The notes below the pieces were generated by a model, which saw only the letters and a list, made by a program, of their open reading frames with translations, did no database searches and had not been told where the DNA came from. This document shows, in pieces, positions 8,036-16,605 of a stretch of DNA of 64,000 nt (positions within the stretch are counted from its first letter, which is position 1; the number at the start of each line of letters is the position of its first letter). The DNA comes from Oscillospiraceae bacterium (GTDB lineage Bacteria; Bacillota; Clostridia; UBA1212; UBA1255). Both the position numbers and the translations under genes were made by a program. The DNA lies in contig SVJB01000002.1 of NCBI GenBank assembly GCA_015069185.1, positions 64,797 to 128,796 of the forward strand. Direction: 5' to 3'.

Positions 8036-10296
8036 TGAGTAGGAAAGTAAAGGTTACACTGATTTTTCTGGCTATATGCCTGATAATAGTGGCGTTAGTG
8101 GGTTGCGGTAAGGAAGATCCTAAATATGTTGCAAAGGTTAAGAATGAGATCATTCCTGACGGTCTTTTTATGGCAATGTTTAATGAAACATTAGATAAAG
8201 AGTACAAGAACGAGGATTCACCACTTGATTTTAAATTAGAAGGGGAAAAGTTCTTTAAACAGCTTGAAGAGACCAAGACTAAGTCGGGAGAGACGTATCT
8301 TGACTATTTTATAAATGAGTCACTTGAGAAAGCAAAGCAAGTCATGGTAGCAAAGCTTATGGCCGTATCTGCTGGAAAATGGCTCAGCAAAGAAGATCAG
8401 GAAAAGTATAGAGCAGAAGCTAAGTCAGAGCTTGAATATGCTATGTCATATTATAATTATTATGGATATAGCTTTTCGTCATTAAACGAACTGGCTGGTA
8501 TGATGTATGGAATGACATCAGATAACTATATGGAATATTATGTACTTAATATTGGTGTTAGTGAGTATGAATCTGTATTGTCTAAGACTGTAGAGGTTAC
8601 AGAAGAGGCCCTCCAGGCATTTTACAATGAGAATGTAGACCTATATAGAATAGTAACTGTAAGACATTCCTTGTTTAAGACAGAAGGTCTTAGTGATACC
8701 GAAAAGACAACATTACGTGAAACAGTAGAAGGCTATATCGAGATGTTTAATAATGGTGAGATGACCATGGACGAGATTGTAGCAAAGTCGGGGGATACTT
8801 CAAGTGATGGTAAGGTTAATAACGATGGATATTATGATGTTGTTGCAAATGGAAAATATGTAGCTGCTTTTGAGAATTGGGCTGTAAAACAAGAGGAAGT
8901 TTCTGATAAGCTGGAAATTATTGATACAGAGTTTGGCTATCACATTATGCAATGTACAGGCATCAAGGCACTTGAAGACAAAGATGTAAAGGCAAGTGTT
9001 GAGGTGGGATATACAGCAGCTTGCGCAGCGGATATTATTGTTGAAGAATCCAAAAAGAGCGAATACGCTCCTAAAGAAATTGATAAGAAATATATTAATA
9101 AAATCATTTTAAGAAGTCTCACAGGTGATTTTGCTGAAGATGATAGTGAAGCAACTACAGCGCCGTCAGCTACACCTGTAGAATATGATGATGCAGAGCC
9201 TGATAAAACAGTAATTGCAAAGTTTGGTGATACAGAGATTTATAGTCCATATTATACTGAATTCTATACACAGGCAATGCAGGAACTTCTTTTAAAGGAT
9301 TTGAAATTACCTGAAGATCTGGATACAAAAGGCAGATATGAATACGTGAAGGAACAACTACAAAAAGAATACTCAGAGGGTGTGACGTACAGTCAGGCTA
9401 TTAAGGAGAAGGCTTTTGAGTTGCTTTTACAATTTATGGTAACAAAACAGCAGGCTATTGCTGCTGATTATGGATATACAGAAGAAGAGATTTCTAAACT
9501 TGAAGCAGAACTGGATACAAATATAGACCAAATGCTGCAATATTATGGTTCATACTATGGTATCTCAACCAGAGATGAATTTATGAAAATGTATGTTGGT
9601 ATGAATGTTGCTGATTATAAGCCGCTATATGTTGATCAAACACTGGTAAATGAATATTCAAAGGCAATGTTAGAGAAGATTACTGCTTCAGATGATGAGA
9701 TTACTGAATATTATGAACAACATGTAGATGCGCTTCGTGTTGTGACAATCAGACGTATTTTACGTTCTACAGTAGATAGCAAAGGAAATAGCTACACTGA
9801 TGAGCAGAAGGCAGATGTATACAAGGTAATTGAAGCAATTCTTAAGAAAATTGATTCGGGAGATTCCTTGAGTGCTTTGGCAAAGGCATGGTCAGAAGAT
9901 AAAAATGTGGATACAGATGAGGGCTTGCTTGACCTTATTAAGGAGTCTTCAGACTATGATGACGATATGAAGAACTGGATATTCAGCCAGACTGAGATAG
10001 GTGCCAAGAATGTATTTGAAACAGAAAACGGTTATGAGATAATTGTTATCGAAGGTATAACAACACTTACTGAACAAAAGGGAACAGTAACTGATACAGA
10101 AGATATCTCATGTAAAGTTGTAAAGGAACAAATCAGTCAACTTATAATAAATGACAAGTATAATCAATCTGTCAAAGATTATATAGCAGAAAACAATTTA
10201 TCTCTTACTGATATTAACTGGGATCTGGCCCAGAAAGCAGAAGAAGCTTTCTTGACATATGAAGAGGAAACAGAGGATTCAGACAGCAAGAAATGA
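8035..10296 (+). CDS. Foldase-like lipoprotein with two SurA/PpiC-type repeats
   Basis: About 753 residues. A lipoprotein signal peptide (basic start, hydrophobic stretch, ALVGCG) predicts lipid attachment at Cys near residue 24 and a location outside the membrane. The rest falls into two similar halves. Each has a helical SurA_N-like region followed by a parvulin-like segment: VTVRHSLFKTEG...FGYHIMQCTG, then VVTIRRILRST...NGYEIIVIEG. A Thr/Glu-rich linker near residues 360-385 separates them. PrsA-like help in folding exported proteins is the best guess, but catalytic parvulin residues are not clearly preserved. Of two adjacent ATGs (8032, 8035) the second has better spacing from GGAGG. Confidence 0.75.
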   Translation: MSRKVKVTLIFLAICLIIVALVGCGKEDPKYVAKVKNEIIPDGLFMAMFNETLDKEYKNEDSPLDFKLEGEKFFKQLEETKTKSGETYLDYFINESLEKAKQVMVAKLMAVSAGKWLSKEDQEKYRAEAKSELEYAMSYYNYYGYSFSSLNELAGMMYGMTSDNYMEYYVLNIGVSEYESVLSKTVEVTEEALQAFYNENVDLYRIVTVRHSLFKTEGLSDTEKTTLRETVEGYIEMFNNGEMTMDEIVAKSGDTSSDGKVNNDGYYDVVANGKYVAAFENWAVKQEEVSDKLEIIDTEFGYHIMQCTGIKALEDKDVKASVEVGYTAACAADIIVEESKKSEYAPKEIDKKYINKIILRSLTGDFAEDDSEATTAPSATPVEYDDAEPDKTVIAKFGDTEIYSPYYTEFYTQAMQELLLKDLKLPEDLDTKGRYEYVKEQLQKEYSEGVTYSQAIKEKAFELLLQFMVTKQQAIAADYGYTEEEISKLEAELDTNIDQMLQYYGSYYGISTRDEFMKMYVGMNVADYKPLYVDQTLVNEYSKAMLEKITASDDEITEYYEQHVDALRVVTIRRILRSTVDSKGNSYTDEQKADVYKVIEAILKKIDSGDSLSALAKAWSEDKNVDTDEGLLDLIKESSDYDDDMKNWIFSQTEIGAKNVFETENGYEIIVIEGITTLTEQKGTVTDTEDISCKVVKEQISQLIINDKYNQSVKDYIAENNLSLTDINWDLAQKAEEAFLTYEEETEDSDSKK

Positions 10297-10920
10297 TATT
10301 AATTGATATCCATTCTCTGTTTGCTTTATATGGAGAGTAGCTGTGTGCATCTCCTCTCCCAGCAAGATATCAAACATATCATCGGTAAGTTTCTTAACAG
10401 ATAGTACTCTAATAATACCGGCGGCTCCATCTATTGAGTTGCCGGTATATTCATATCTGATAATGCCATTATTACTATCATAATAAGAGCAATCAAATAC
10501 CGAGGGTGGATTGTAAAAAGTTTTATTAAACAGGTCACTGATAATCTCAGCCGGAATTTCATAATAAAACAAATCATCATCAATCTCGTATTTGTATTCA
10601 GTATAATTTTTATAGAAATCATAGTAACTTAAAATAAAAACAAGTGCATCGTCGCTATTTATTTGAGTGTCACCAAAGAATGGTAGATATAAAGAAATAC
10701 ACAACTCTCGTTTAGAAAAGTAATCAGCCACCACCTCTTCTGTTGTCTTTGCAGGTGCTGTAGTTACAGGAGGCTCAGTAGGATTATCCGGCTCCGGAGT
10801 TAGAGTTATAATAGGACCTTCTGTAGGAATATCTTCTCTGCTAAAATCATTACAAGCAACACTGCAGAGAACAGATATAGATATTAGGATTAATAATATT
10901 ACTTTATTAGCCTTAAACAC
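10279..10920 (-). CDS. Uncharacterised lipoprotein
   Basis: No family recognised. The predicted product has a hydrophobic leader ending SVLCSVAC, a lipobox, then a Pro/Thr/Glu-rich linker (TPEPDNPTEPPVTTAP) and a globular domain of about 160 residues rich in Tyr, Asp and Ile. I prefer a GTG start at 10920-10918. The ATG 30 bases upstream lies only four bases past a TATAAT box, so it would be at or before the transcript start, whereas AGGAG lies 12 bases upstream of the GTG. A leaderless message from that ATG is the alternative. The 3' end overlaps the convergent foldase-like gene by 18 bases. Confidence 0.6.
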   Translation of the reverse strand: MFKANKVILLILISISVLCSVACNDFSREDIPTEGPIITLTPEPDNPTEPPVTTAPAKTTEEVVADYFSKRELCISLYLPFFGDTQINSDDALVFILSYYDFYKNYTEYKYEIDDDLFYYEIPAEIISDLFNKTFYNPPSVFDCSYYDSNNGIIRYEYTGNSIDGAAGIIRVLSVKKLTDDMFDILLGEEMHTATLHIKQTENGYQLISFLAV

Positions 10921-10955
10921 AGCCTTTTCACACTCCTGAGAATATATCATTTTTA

Positions 10956-10984
10956 ATTATACCATCGCTCTGAAGGTGTAGCAA
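10956..10984 (-). promoter_or_regulatory. Promoter for the minus-strand lipoprotein gene
   Basis: On the minus strand TTGCTA (10984-10979), 17-base spacer, TATAAT (10961-10956) preceded by TGG (extended -10). The predicted transcript starts near 10950. Its -35 is only two bases from the -35 of the divergent promoter. Confidence 0.65.
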
Positions 10985-10986
10985 AC

Positions 10987-11015
10987 TTGTAATATATAAA
11001 AAAATATGTCATAAT
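10987..11015 (+). promoter_or_regulatory. Promoter for the metallophosphoesterase gene
   Basis: TTGTAA at 10987-10992, 17-base spacer, CATAAT at 11010-11015. It is divergent from the lipoprotein promoter and 23 bases before the ATG at 11039. Confidence 0.5.
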
Positions 11016-11038
11016 GACTGAACGAAGGATATATTTGA

Positions 11039-12232
11039 ATGAATAAGGAAAAGATCAAAAGCATATTTAAAACTATCATACAATTCATTTTCAATCCAAG
11101 ATTACTTTTATGCCTTGGGTTGGGATGGATTATTACTAATGGATGGTCATATATTATGTTTGTATTGGGCTCGTACTTTGGCATAGGTTGGATGATAGCT
11201 GTGTCAGGTAGTTATATGGCGTTTTTATGGTTTCCATTCACTCCTGAAAAAATAATAACAATAATAATTGCTATAACGCTTTTGCGATTGTTATTTCCAA
11301 ATGATACAAAGACATTGGCAATATTAAAAAAGTTACATGAAAAGGCGAAGAATGCATTGAATAATCGAAAAAATATTTCACAGGAAGAAAGAAAAAGGAA
11401 ACGTAAAAAGCGAATAATTATACTCAGTAGTCTGGCAACTATTGTAATAGTAGTAGCTGTCTGGATTGGTTGGGGAAATAAAGCACTGATGATAACAGAG
11501 ATAACAGTTGTTGACGATCGTATACCTGAGAGCTTTGAAGGTTTTAGAATTGCGCAAATATCTGACTTGCATAACGCTTTGTTTGGCGAGGATAATGAAA
11601 AACTCCTTGAAATGTTGAAACAAGCCCGACCCGATATTATTGTGATTACAGGTGATTTGATTGATGCAAACAGAACCAATGTTCATATAAGTGCGGATTT
11701 TTGTGAGAAAGCACTGGACCTTGCGCCTGTGTATTTTGTTACCGGTAATCACGAAGCAGGTGCTTTGAATAAGTATAAAGATTTAAAAAACAGATTAACA
11801 AATATGGGCGTGCAAATATTAGAGGAAAACTTTGAGATTATTGAAAAAAACGGTGAGAAACTTTGCATTGCAGGCATTAGTGACCCTGGCTTCTTGCCTG
11901 AATTTTCATCAGAACTAGAAAAACTTATGATAGAAACATCGGAGTTTTATACTGTGTTATTATCACACCGTCCGGAATTAATTCATGAGTATAAGAATTA
12001 TGGTGCAGAACTTGTGCTTACCGGTCACGCTCACGGAGGACAGATAAGGGTACCTTTTATAGGCGGTCTTATGGCTCCGGGCCAGGGGGCATTTCCTGAT
12101 TACGATGCGGGCTTGTATCAAGAAGGTACAACCAGAATGATCGTTAGTCGAGGGCTGGGAAACAGCCGTTTTCCATTCAGAGTAAACAACAGACCGGAGA
12201 TTGTGGTAGCGGTATTATCTGCTGGACAGTAG
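11039..12232 (+). CDS. Membrane-anchored calcineurin-like metallophosphoesterase
   Basis: 397 residues. The N-terminal 75 residues contain two or three hydrophobic segments. A very basic loop (QEERKRKRKKR) follows, then another transmembrane helix near residues 125-140. The C-terminal domain carries the dinuclear-metal phosphoesterase motifs in order: ISDLHN, GDLIDA, GNHEAG, and GHAHGGQ near the end. It resembles the YkuE/YaeI group, some of which act on UDP-diacylglucosamine-type lipids or teichoic acid precursors. The exact substrate cannot be assigned. Start ATG has GAAGGA about ten bases upstream. Confidence 0.85.
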   Translation: MNKEKIKSIFKTIIQFIFNPRLLLCLGLGWIITNGWSYIMFVLGSYFGIGWMIAVSGSYMAFLWFPFTPEKIITIIIAITLLRLLFPNDTKTLAILKKLHEKAKNALNNRKNISQEERKRKRKKRIIILSSLATIVIVVAVWIGWGNKALMITEITVVDDRIPESFEGFRIAQISDLHNALFGEDNEKLLEMLKQARPDIIVITGDLIDANRTNVHISADFCEKALDLAPVYFVTGNHEAGALNKYKDLKNRLTNMGVQILEENFEIIEKNGEKLCIAGISDPGFLPEFSSELEKLMIETSEFYTVLLSHRPELIHEYKNYGAELVLTGHAHGGQIRVPFIGGLMAPGQGAFPDYDAGLYQEGTTRMIVSRGLGNSRFPFRVNNRPEIVVAVLSAGQ

Positions 12233-12268
12233 TCGTTTCAAAAAATATTTTTCAGATAAAAAAAACGG

Positions 12269-12318
12269 TGGTATAATGGGAAAAAAGCGTTTAGCCCGTC
12301 TTGGTAAGCAAGTCGGGC
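12269..12318 (+). promoter_or_regulatory. Extended -10 promoter and 5' leader hairpin of the MacB-like gene
   Basis: TATAAT at 12272-12277 preceded by TG-G (extended -10), with no good -35. About 17 bases downstream the leader folds as GCCCGTCTTG-GTAAG-CAAGTCGGGC (12294-12318), ten pairs with one T-T mismatch. It is followed by AT-rich sequence that lacks a clean T run. It could be an attenuator or a message-stabilising hairpin. Confidence 0.5.
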
Positions 12319-12363
12319 ACATCTTGCTTTATTTATTCTGTTATACAGAGAGGAATTGAGAAA

Positions 12364-15300
12364 ATGCTAGAATTAAAAGATATCAGGAAAGATTATCCGG
12401 CTGGCGGCGGTGTCGTAAGAGCGCTGAGAGGTATTAACCTGCAATTCAGAAAAAATGAGTTTGTTTCTATCTTGGGACCATCAGGTTGCGGAAAGACGAC
12501 ATTGCTTAATATTATAGGCGGATTAGATCAATATACTGAGGGAGATCTTATAATAAATGGTAGATCTACCAAGGACTATAAGGATCGTGATTGGGATACA
12601 TACCGTAACCATTCAGTTGGATTTGTTTTCCAGAGTTATAATCTAATTCCTCATCAGACTGTACTGCAGAATGTAGAGATTGCCCTTTCTCTCTCAGGTG
12701 TATCCAAGCATGAAAGGCGCAAACGCGCTAAGGAGGCTTTGGAACGGGTTGGCCTTGGCGATCAACTTAAGAAAAAACCGGGAGAAATGTCAGGCGGCCA
12801 GATGCAACGTGTGGCTATTGCCAGAGCTATTGTAAATAATCCGGATATTATTCTGGCGGATGAGCCTACCGGAGCGCTTGACACGGAAACGAGTGTACAG
12901 GTTATGGATATTTTGAAAGAAATTTCAAAGGATTGTCTGGTTATAATGGTTACTCATAATCCGGAACTTGCTGAGAAATATTCCACAAGAATAATTCGGA
13001 TGCTGGATGGTAATACGACAACGGATACTAATCCGTTATCGGTAAAAGAGGTTGAAATGGAAGCTCAACGTGTAGCACATATACAAGCTACCGAAACAAA
13101 ACAAAACCGTAAGAAACCGTCCATGTCTATTTTTACTTCTTTTGGATTGTCTCTTAAGAATCTTATATCCAAGAAGGGGCGTACTATTCTCACGTCTTTT
13201 GCCGGAAGTATAGGTATTATAGGCATTGCTCTGATATACGCTGTATCAAATGGTGCTACAATGTTTATTGATTCTGTACAGGAGGAGACTCTGTCATCCT
13301 ATCCTCTGACTATTGAGGCTCAGCACATGGATATGGGATCTTTGCTTGAGACTTTTATGGGGCAGGCGGAGTCTGCTGAAAAACATGATAACGATGCGAT
13401 TTATCAGAAAGCTATGTTTTATAATATGGTAAATGCTTTGAATTCTATGGAAACAATAGAAAATGATCTGAAGGCTTTTAAAGCATATATTGAGAATGTT
13501 ATTGATGATGAAGATGATAAAACAGGTTTAAAAGAAGCTCTCCTGGGAATACAATATACGTATAATACAGATTTACTTGTTTATACGCAAAACATAGATG
13601 GAAGTATCATTCGTTCGGATACGCAAGAGCTCTTGCAGGAACTGCTTATTGAATACATGGGTATGGATATGTCAGGTATGATCAACATGCAGGAATCATA
13701 TGGCTTTTCTATGATGTCGCCATCGGCTGTTTTGTGGCAGGAAATCCTGACAGGAGATAAAGGCAAACTTGTTAATGACGTTGTTGAGAAACAATATGAT
13801 GTTATATATGGTAGTTGGCCCAATCAATATGATGAAATTGTATTGGTTGTAGATGATAATAATGAAATTGATGATATGACTCTGTATGCATTAGGTCTAT
13901 TGTCCAAAGAAGACATAGACGAACTTGCCGATGCTGCGTTCAATAAGACTCCTCTGGAAGTTAAATCCAATAAATGGTCATTTGAGGAAATATGTGATAT
14001 GGATTTCCGTGTAGTACTTGGCTCTAGCTGCTACAAGTATAATGAAAAAACAGGATTATATGATGATTTACGTAAGACAGAAACAGGACTTAAATTCTTA
14101 TATGATAATGGCCTGAAGCTTAAAGTCTCGGGTATTATCAAACCCAATCCTGACGCAACATCAACAATGCTTACAGGCTCTATTGGATATACGGCGAAGC
14201 TAACAGAATATATAATCAAACAGGCAGAGAATTCTGATGCGGTAAAGGCACAATTGGCAAATCCTTCTATTGATATTTTCACAGGTAAACCTTTTGCTGA
14301 GAATACAGGTAATTTGTCTGATGCTGATAAGGTTACAGAGTTTAAAAAATATATTGATAGTCTTAATGATGATGGTAAAGCTGCTGCCTATGTGAAAATA
14401 ATGAGTATACCTACAGATCATCATCTGGAATATATGATGACAGAGGCTCTTAAATCTGTCGGTATAGAGAAAGTTGATGGCGCATATACAGAAACTGGTA
14501 TCGATATAATGAAAAAAACATTAACTCAGAGTTTTTCAGAGCAGATGGGCATGAAGTATGATGAGGTGGCAGAGTATATTAATTCTATGCCAGAGGAAGA
14601 TATTATCAATCTTTTTGTGGGCATGCTTGAACAGCAGATAAAGGATTCATATGCCCAGGGAATCGAGCAAAGCTTAAGTCAGATTCCGGTTGCAGAGTTA
14701 GTTGCGGCTCTTAACGATGCTATGCAATCTTATACAGAAGAGCAACTCGCGCAGTTTTATGATGAGGTTGTTGTTTTTTCTGAAAATGAATATGAGGCTA
14801 ATTTATGTGAACTTGGATATGTAGATCTGGATTCACCTTATACGATTAACTTATATGCATCTTCATTTGAAAATAAAGATGTTATTGAAGCAGCTATCGC
14901 ACAATATAACAAAGATGTAGAGGACTTACAGAAAATTGCTTATACTGATTATGTTGGTATTATGATGTCATCTGTAACAACGATCATAAATGCTATAACA
15001 TATGTCCTTATTGCGTTCGTTGCAGTATCTTTGGTGGTGTCATCGATAATGATCGGGGTTATCACACTGATATCTGTTCAGGAAAGAACAAAGGAAATCG
15101 GTATACTCAGAGCGATAGGAGCATCTAAACAGAATGTTTCCGGAATGTTTAACGCTGAAACTGTAATGATAGGATTTACATCTGGCTTTATAGGAGTGGT
15201 GGTAACTGCAATTTTATGTTTGCCGATTAACATGATACTGCAGTATTTTACGGGCCTGGGCAACTTAAGAGCTCAACTGCCTTTACCTGTGGCGCTTATA

Positions 15301-15399
15301 TTGATTGGTATCAGTGTTATGCTTACTCTTGTATCAGGAATAATTCCTTCTCTTAGCGCCGCAAAGAAGGAGCCTGTGGTTGCTTTACGAACAGAATGA
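12364..15399 (+). CDS. MacB-like ABC transporter, fused ATPase and FtsX-type permease
   Basis: About 1011 residues from the ATG at 12364 (AGAGG ribosome site); the longer TTG start at 12301 falls inside the leader hairpin. Residues 1-230 are an ABC ATPase of the LolD/MacB type: GPSGCGKTT, the signature MSGGQMQRVAIARAI and Walker B IILADEPTGALD. One transmembrane helix follows (about 275-295). A large extracellular domain of roughly 580 residues comes next. The C-terminal FtsX core has three helices and the typical ISVQERTKEIGILRAIGASK. Such mechanotransmission transporters export peptides or lipoproteins or signal envelope stress. The extracellular domain is unusually large. Confidence 0.85.
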   Translation: MLELKDIRKDYPAGGGVVRALRGINLQFRKNEFVSILGPSGCGKTTLLNIIGGLDQYTEGDLIINGRSTKDYKDRDWDTYRNHSVGFVFQSYNLIPHQTVLQNVEIALSLSGVSKHERRKRAKEALERVGLGDQLKKKPGEMSGGQMQRVAIARAIVNNPDIILADEPTGALDTETSVQVMDILKEISKDCLVIMVTHNPELAEKYSTRIIRMLDGNTTTDTNPLSVKEVEMEAQRVAHIQATETKQNRKKPSMSIFTSFGLSLKNLISKKGRTILTSFAGSIGIIGIALIYAVSNGATMFIDSVQEETLSSYPLTIEAQHMDMGSLLETFMGQAESAEKHDNDAIYQKAMFYNMVNALNSMETIENDLKAFKAYIENVIDDEDDKTGLKEALLGIQYTYNTDLLVYTQNIDGSIIRSDTQELLQELLIEYMGMDMSGMINMQESYGFSMMSPSAVLWQEILTGDKGKLVNDVVEKQYDVIYGSWPNQYDEIVLVVDDNNEIDDMTLYALGLLSKEDIDELADAAFNKTPLEVKSNKWSFEEICDMDFRVVLGSSCYKYNEKTGLYDDLRKTETGLKFLYDNGLKLKVSGIIKPNPDATSTMLTGSIGYTAKLTEYIIKQAENSDAVKAQLANPSIDIFTGKPFAENTGNLSDADKVTEFKKYIDSLNDDGKAAAYVKIMSIPTDHHLEYMMTEALKSVGIEKVDGAYTETGIDIMKKTLTQSFSEQMGMKYDEVAEYINSMPEEDIINLFVGMLEQQIKDSYAQGIEQSLSQIPVAELVAALNDAMQSYTEEQLAQFYDEVVVFSENEYEANLCELGYVDLDSPYTINLYASSFENKDVIEAAIAQYNKDVEDLQKIAYTDYVGIMMSSVTTIINAITYVLIAFVAVSLVVSSIMIGVITLISVQERTKEIGILRAIGASKQNVSGMFNAETVMIGFTSGFIGVVVTAILCLPINMILQYFTGLGNLRAQLPLPVALILIGISVMLTLVSGIIPSLSAAKKEPVVALRTE

Positions 15400-15432
15400 T
15401 GTAGTTATTGTGATTTTTGATAAAATTATAAG

Positions 15433-15470
15433 AGTCTCACTGTGCTTTTTTCACTGTGAGACTTTTTTTT
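15433..15470 (+). terminator. Intrinsic terminator after the MacB-like gene
   Basis: AGTCTCACTGTG, 7-base loop CTTTTTT, CACTGTGAGACT, then a run of eight T. One internal mismatch. It separates the ABC gene from the malate dehydrogenase operon. Confidence 0.9.
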
Positions 15471-15514
15471 ACAAAAATTCAACATATTTTAGACCGATAT
15501 TGTAAATCAGATTA

Positions 15515-15603
15515 TTGTAAAAAATGTCAAATAGTGATACAATCGCCAAGTCTATGTTTACTTGTTGGAAGTATAGGCGACTTTTACATACAATGTAATT
15601 GTA
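15515..15603 (+). promoter_or_regulatory. Promoter and operator-like palindrome of the fumarate/succinate operon
   Basis: TTGTAA at 15515-15520, 17-base spacer, TACAAT at 15538-15543 with extended -10 TGA. Downstream, before the start codon, lies the inverted repeat TACAAT-GTA-ATTGTA (15589-15603). A looser TCGCC...GGCGA pair spans about 15543-15581. The palindrome may be an operator. No clear match to the Rex consensus (TTGTGA-N6-TCACAA) was found, though redox control would fit the operon. Confidence 0.6.
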
Positions 15604-15640
15604 TAAAGCGGTAAAGAAAGTCAAAAAAGAGGTAGAAGGT

Positions 15641-16573
15641 ATGAACAAAATTACAATTATCGGAAGTGGAAAAGTTGGAGCAACAATAGCACATTCATTA
15701 GTTGTTTCCGGCTTATCATCAGAAATCGTTCTGATTGATATTAATCAGGCAAGAGCAGCCAGTGAGGCCCTTGATATTGAACAAGGTATTTATTTTTGTA
15801 ACCCTGGAAAAATTTATAGTGGCACATATGATGATGCTGTGGGTTCAGATATCGTTATCATTACTTCCGGTGTAGGAAGAAAACCAGGTCAGTCACGACT
15901 TGAATTAGCTCAAGTGAATATCGATATACTCAAAAGTGTTATCCCTGAAATTGTACCTAAGGTACCAAATGCTATTTATGTAATTGTAAGTAACCCTGTT
16001 GATGTACTTACATATGTATTTTGTAAGTGTTCTGGTATTCCTCAGGAAAGAGTTATTGGCTCAGGAAATACAATTGATACAGCACGTCTTAGCGCGTATT
16101 TATCAGAAAAATATGAGATCGGCCATGAAAATGTACATGCCTATGTTCTGGGAGAACATGGGGATTCATCTTTTGTGCCATGGTCAATTGCAAATATTTC
16201 AGGTATTTCTTTAGATAGATGTAGTGAAGCATTTAATGTAGAGTATAAACTTAATCGCGAAGAGGCTGAGGAATATGTAAGAAAAGCCGGTGGTAAAGTT
16301 ATCGAAGGAAAAGGCGCTACATATTATGCAATCTCAATTGCTGTATGTGCAATTTGTAGAGCAATTGTTGACGGAGTGCCTACAGTGCTTCCTGTATCTA
16401 CAATGATGAATGGTGAGTACGGTATTGAGGAAGTATGTCTGAGTACATTGAATATTATCGATGGTAACGGAATAAAGAGTAAGGTTGCAATCCCTTTGAC
16501 AGAGGATGAGATTGAACAACTTAATAAGAGTGCGAAGGCTCTTAAGGCAACAATCGCAAGTGTTGAGATATAA
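15641..16573 (+). CDS. Malate dehydrogenase of the lactate dehydrogenase lineage
   Basis: 310 residues from ATG 15641 (AGAGGTAGAAGGT site). NAD-binding GSGKVGATIA and Asp33 predict NAD(H) preference. The catalytic set is present: Arg86, Asp146, Arg149 and His173 (in GEHGDSS). The overall sequence is LDH-like (VHAYVLGEHGD). However, the residue equivalent to LDH Gln102 is Arg80 in GVGRKPGQSR, the residue that selects oxaloacetate/malate over pyruvate/lactate. Prediction: NADH-dependent reduction of oxaloacetate to malate. It is the first gene of the run that continues with fumarase and a fumarate reductase, which supports malate over lactate. Confidence 0.8.
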   Translation: MNKITIIGSGKVGATIAHSLVVSGLSSEIVLIDINQARAASEALDIEQGIYFCNPGKIYSGTYDDAVGSDIVIITSGVGRKPGQSRLELAQVNIDILKSVIPEIVPKVPNAIYVIVSNPVDVLTYVFCKCSGIPQERVIGSGNTIDTARLSAYLSEKYEIGHENVHAYVLGEHGDSSFVPWSIANISGISLDRCSEAFNVEYKLNREEAEEYVRKAGGKVIEGKGATYYAISIAVCAICRAIVDGVPTVLPVSTMMNGEYGIEEVCLSTLNIIDGNGIKSKVAIPLTEDEIEQLNKSAKALKATIASVEI

Positions 16574-16605
16574 TTAAAATTACGATAAATCCGGGAGGGA
16601 ATAAA

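Noticed and set aside
12301..12363. In-frame TTG extension of the MacB-like protein
   Set aside because: The extra 21 residues are translated from a leader hairpin and have no ribosome site; ATG 12364 has AGAGG.
15515..15543. Rex operator in the succinate operon promoter
   Set aside because: TTGTAAAAAATGTCAA only loosely resembles TTGTGA-N6-TCACAA; the symmetry is too poor to call.
15599..15640. TTG-initiated N-terminal extension of the malate dehydrogenase
   Set aside because: It would precede the Rossmann start by 14 basic residues and overlaps the TACAAT/ATTGTA palindrome; ATG 15641 has a good site.
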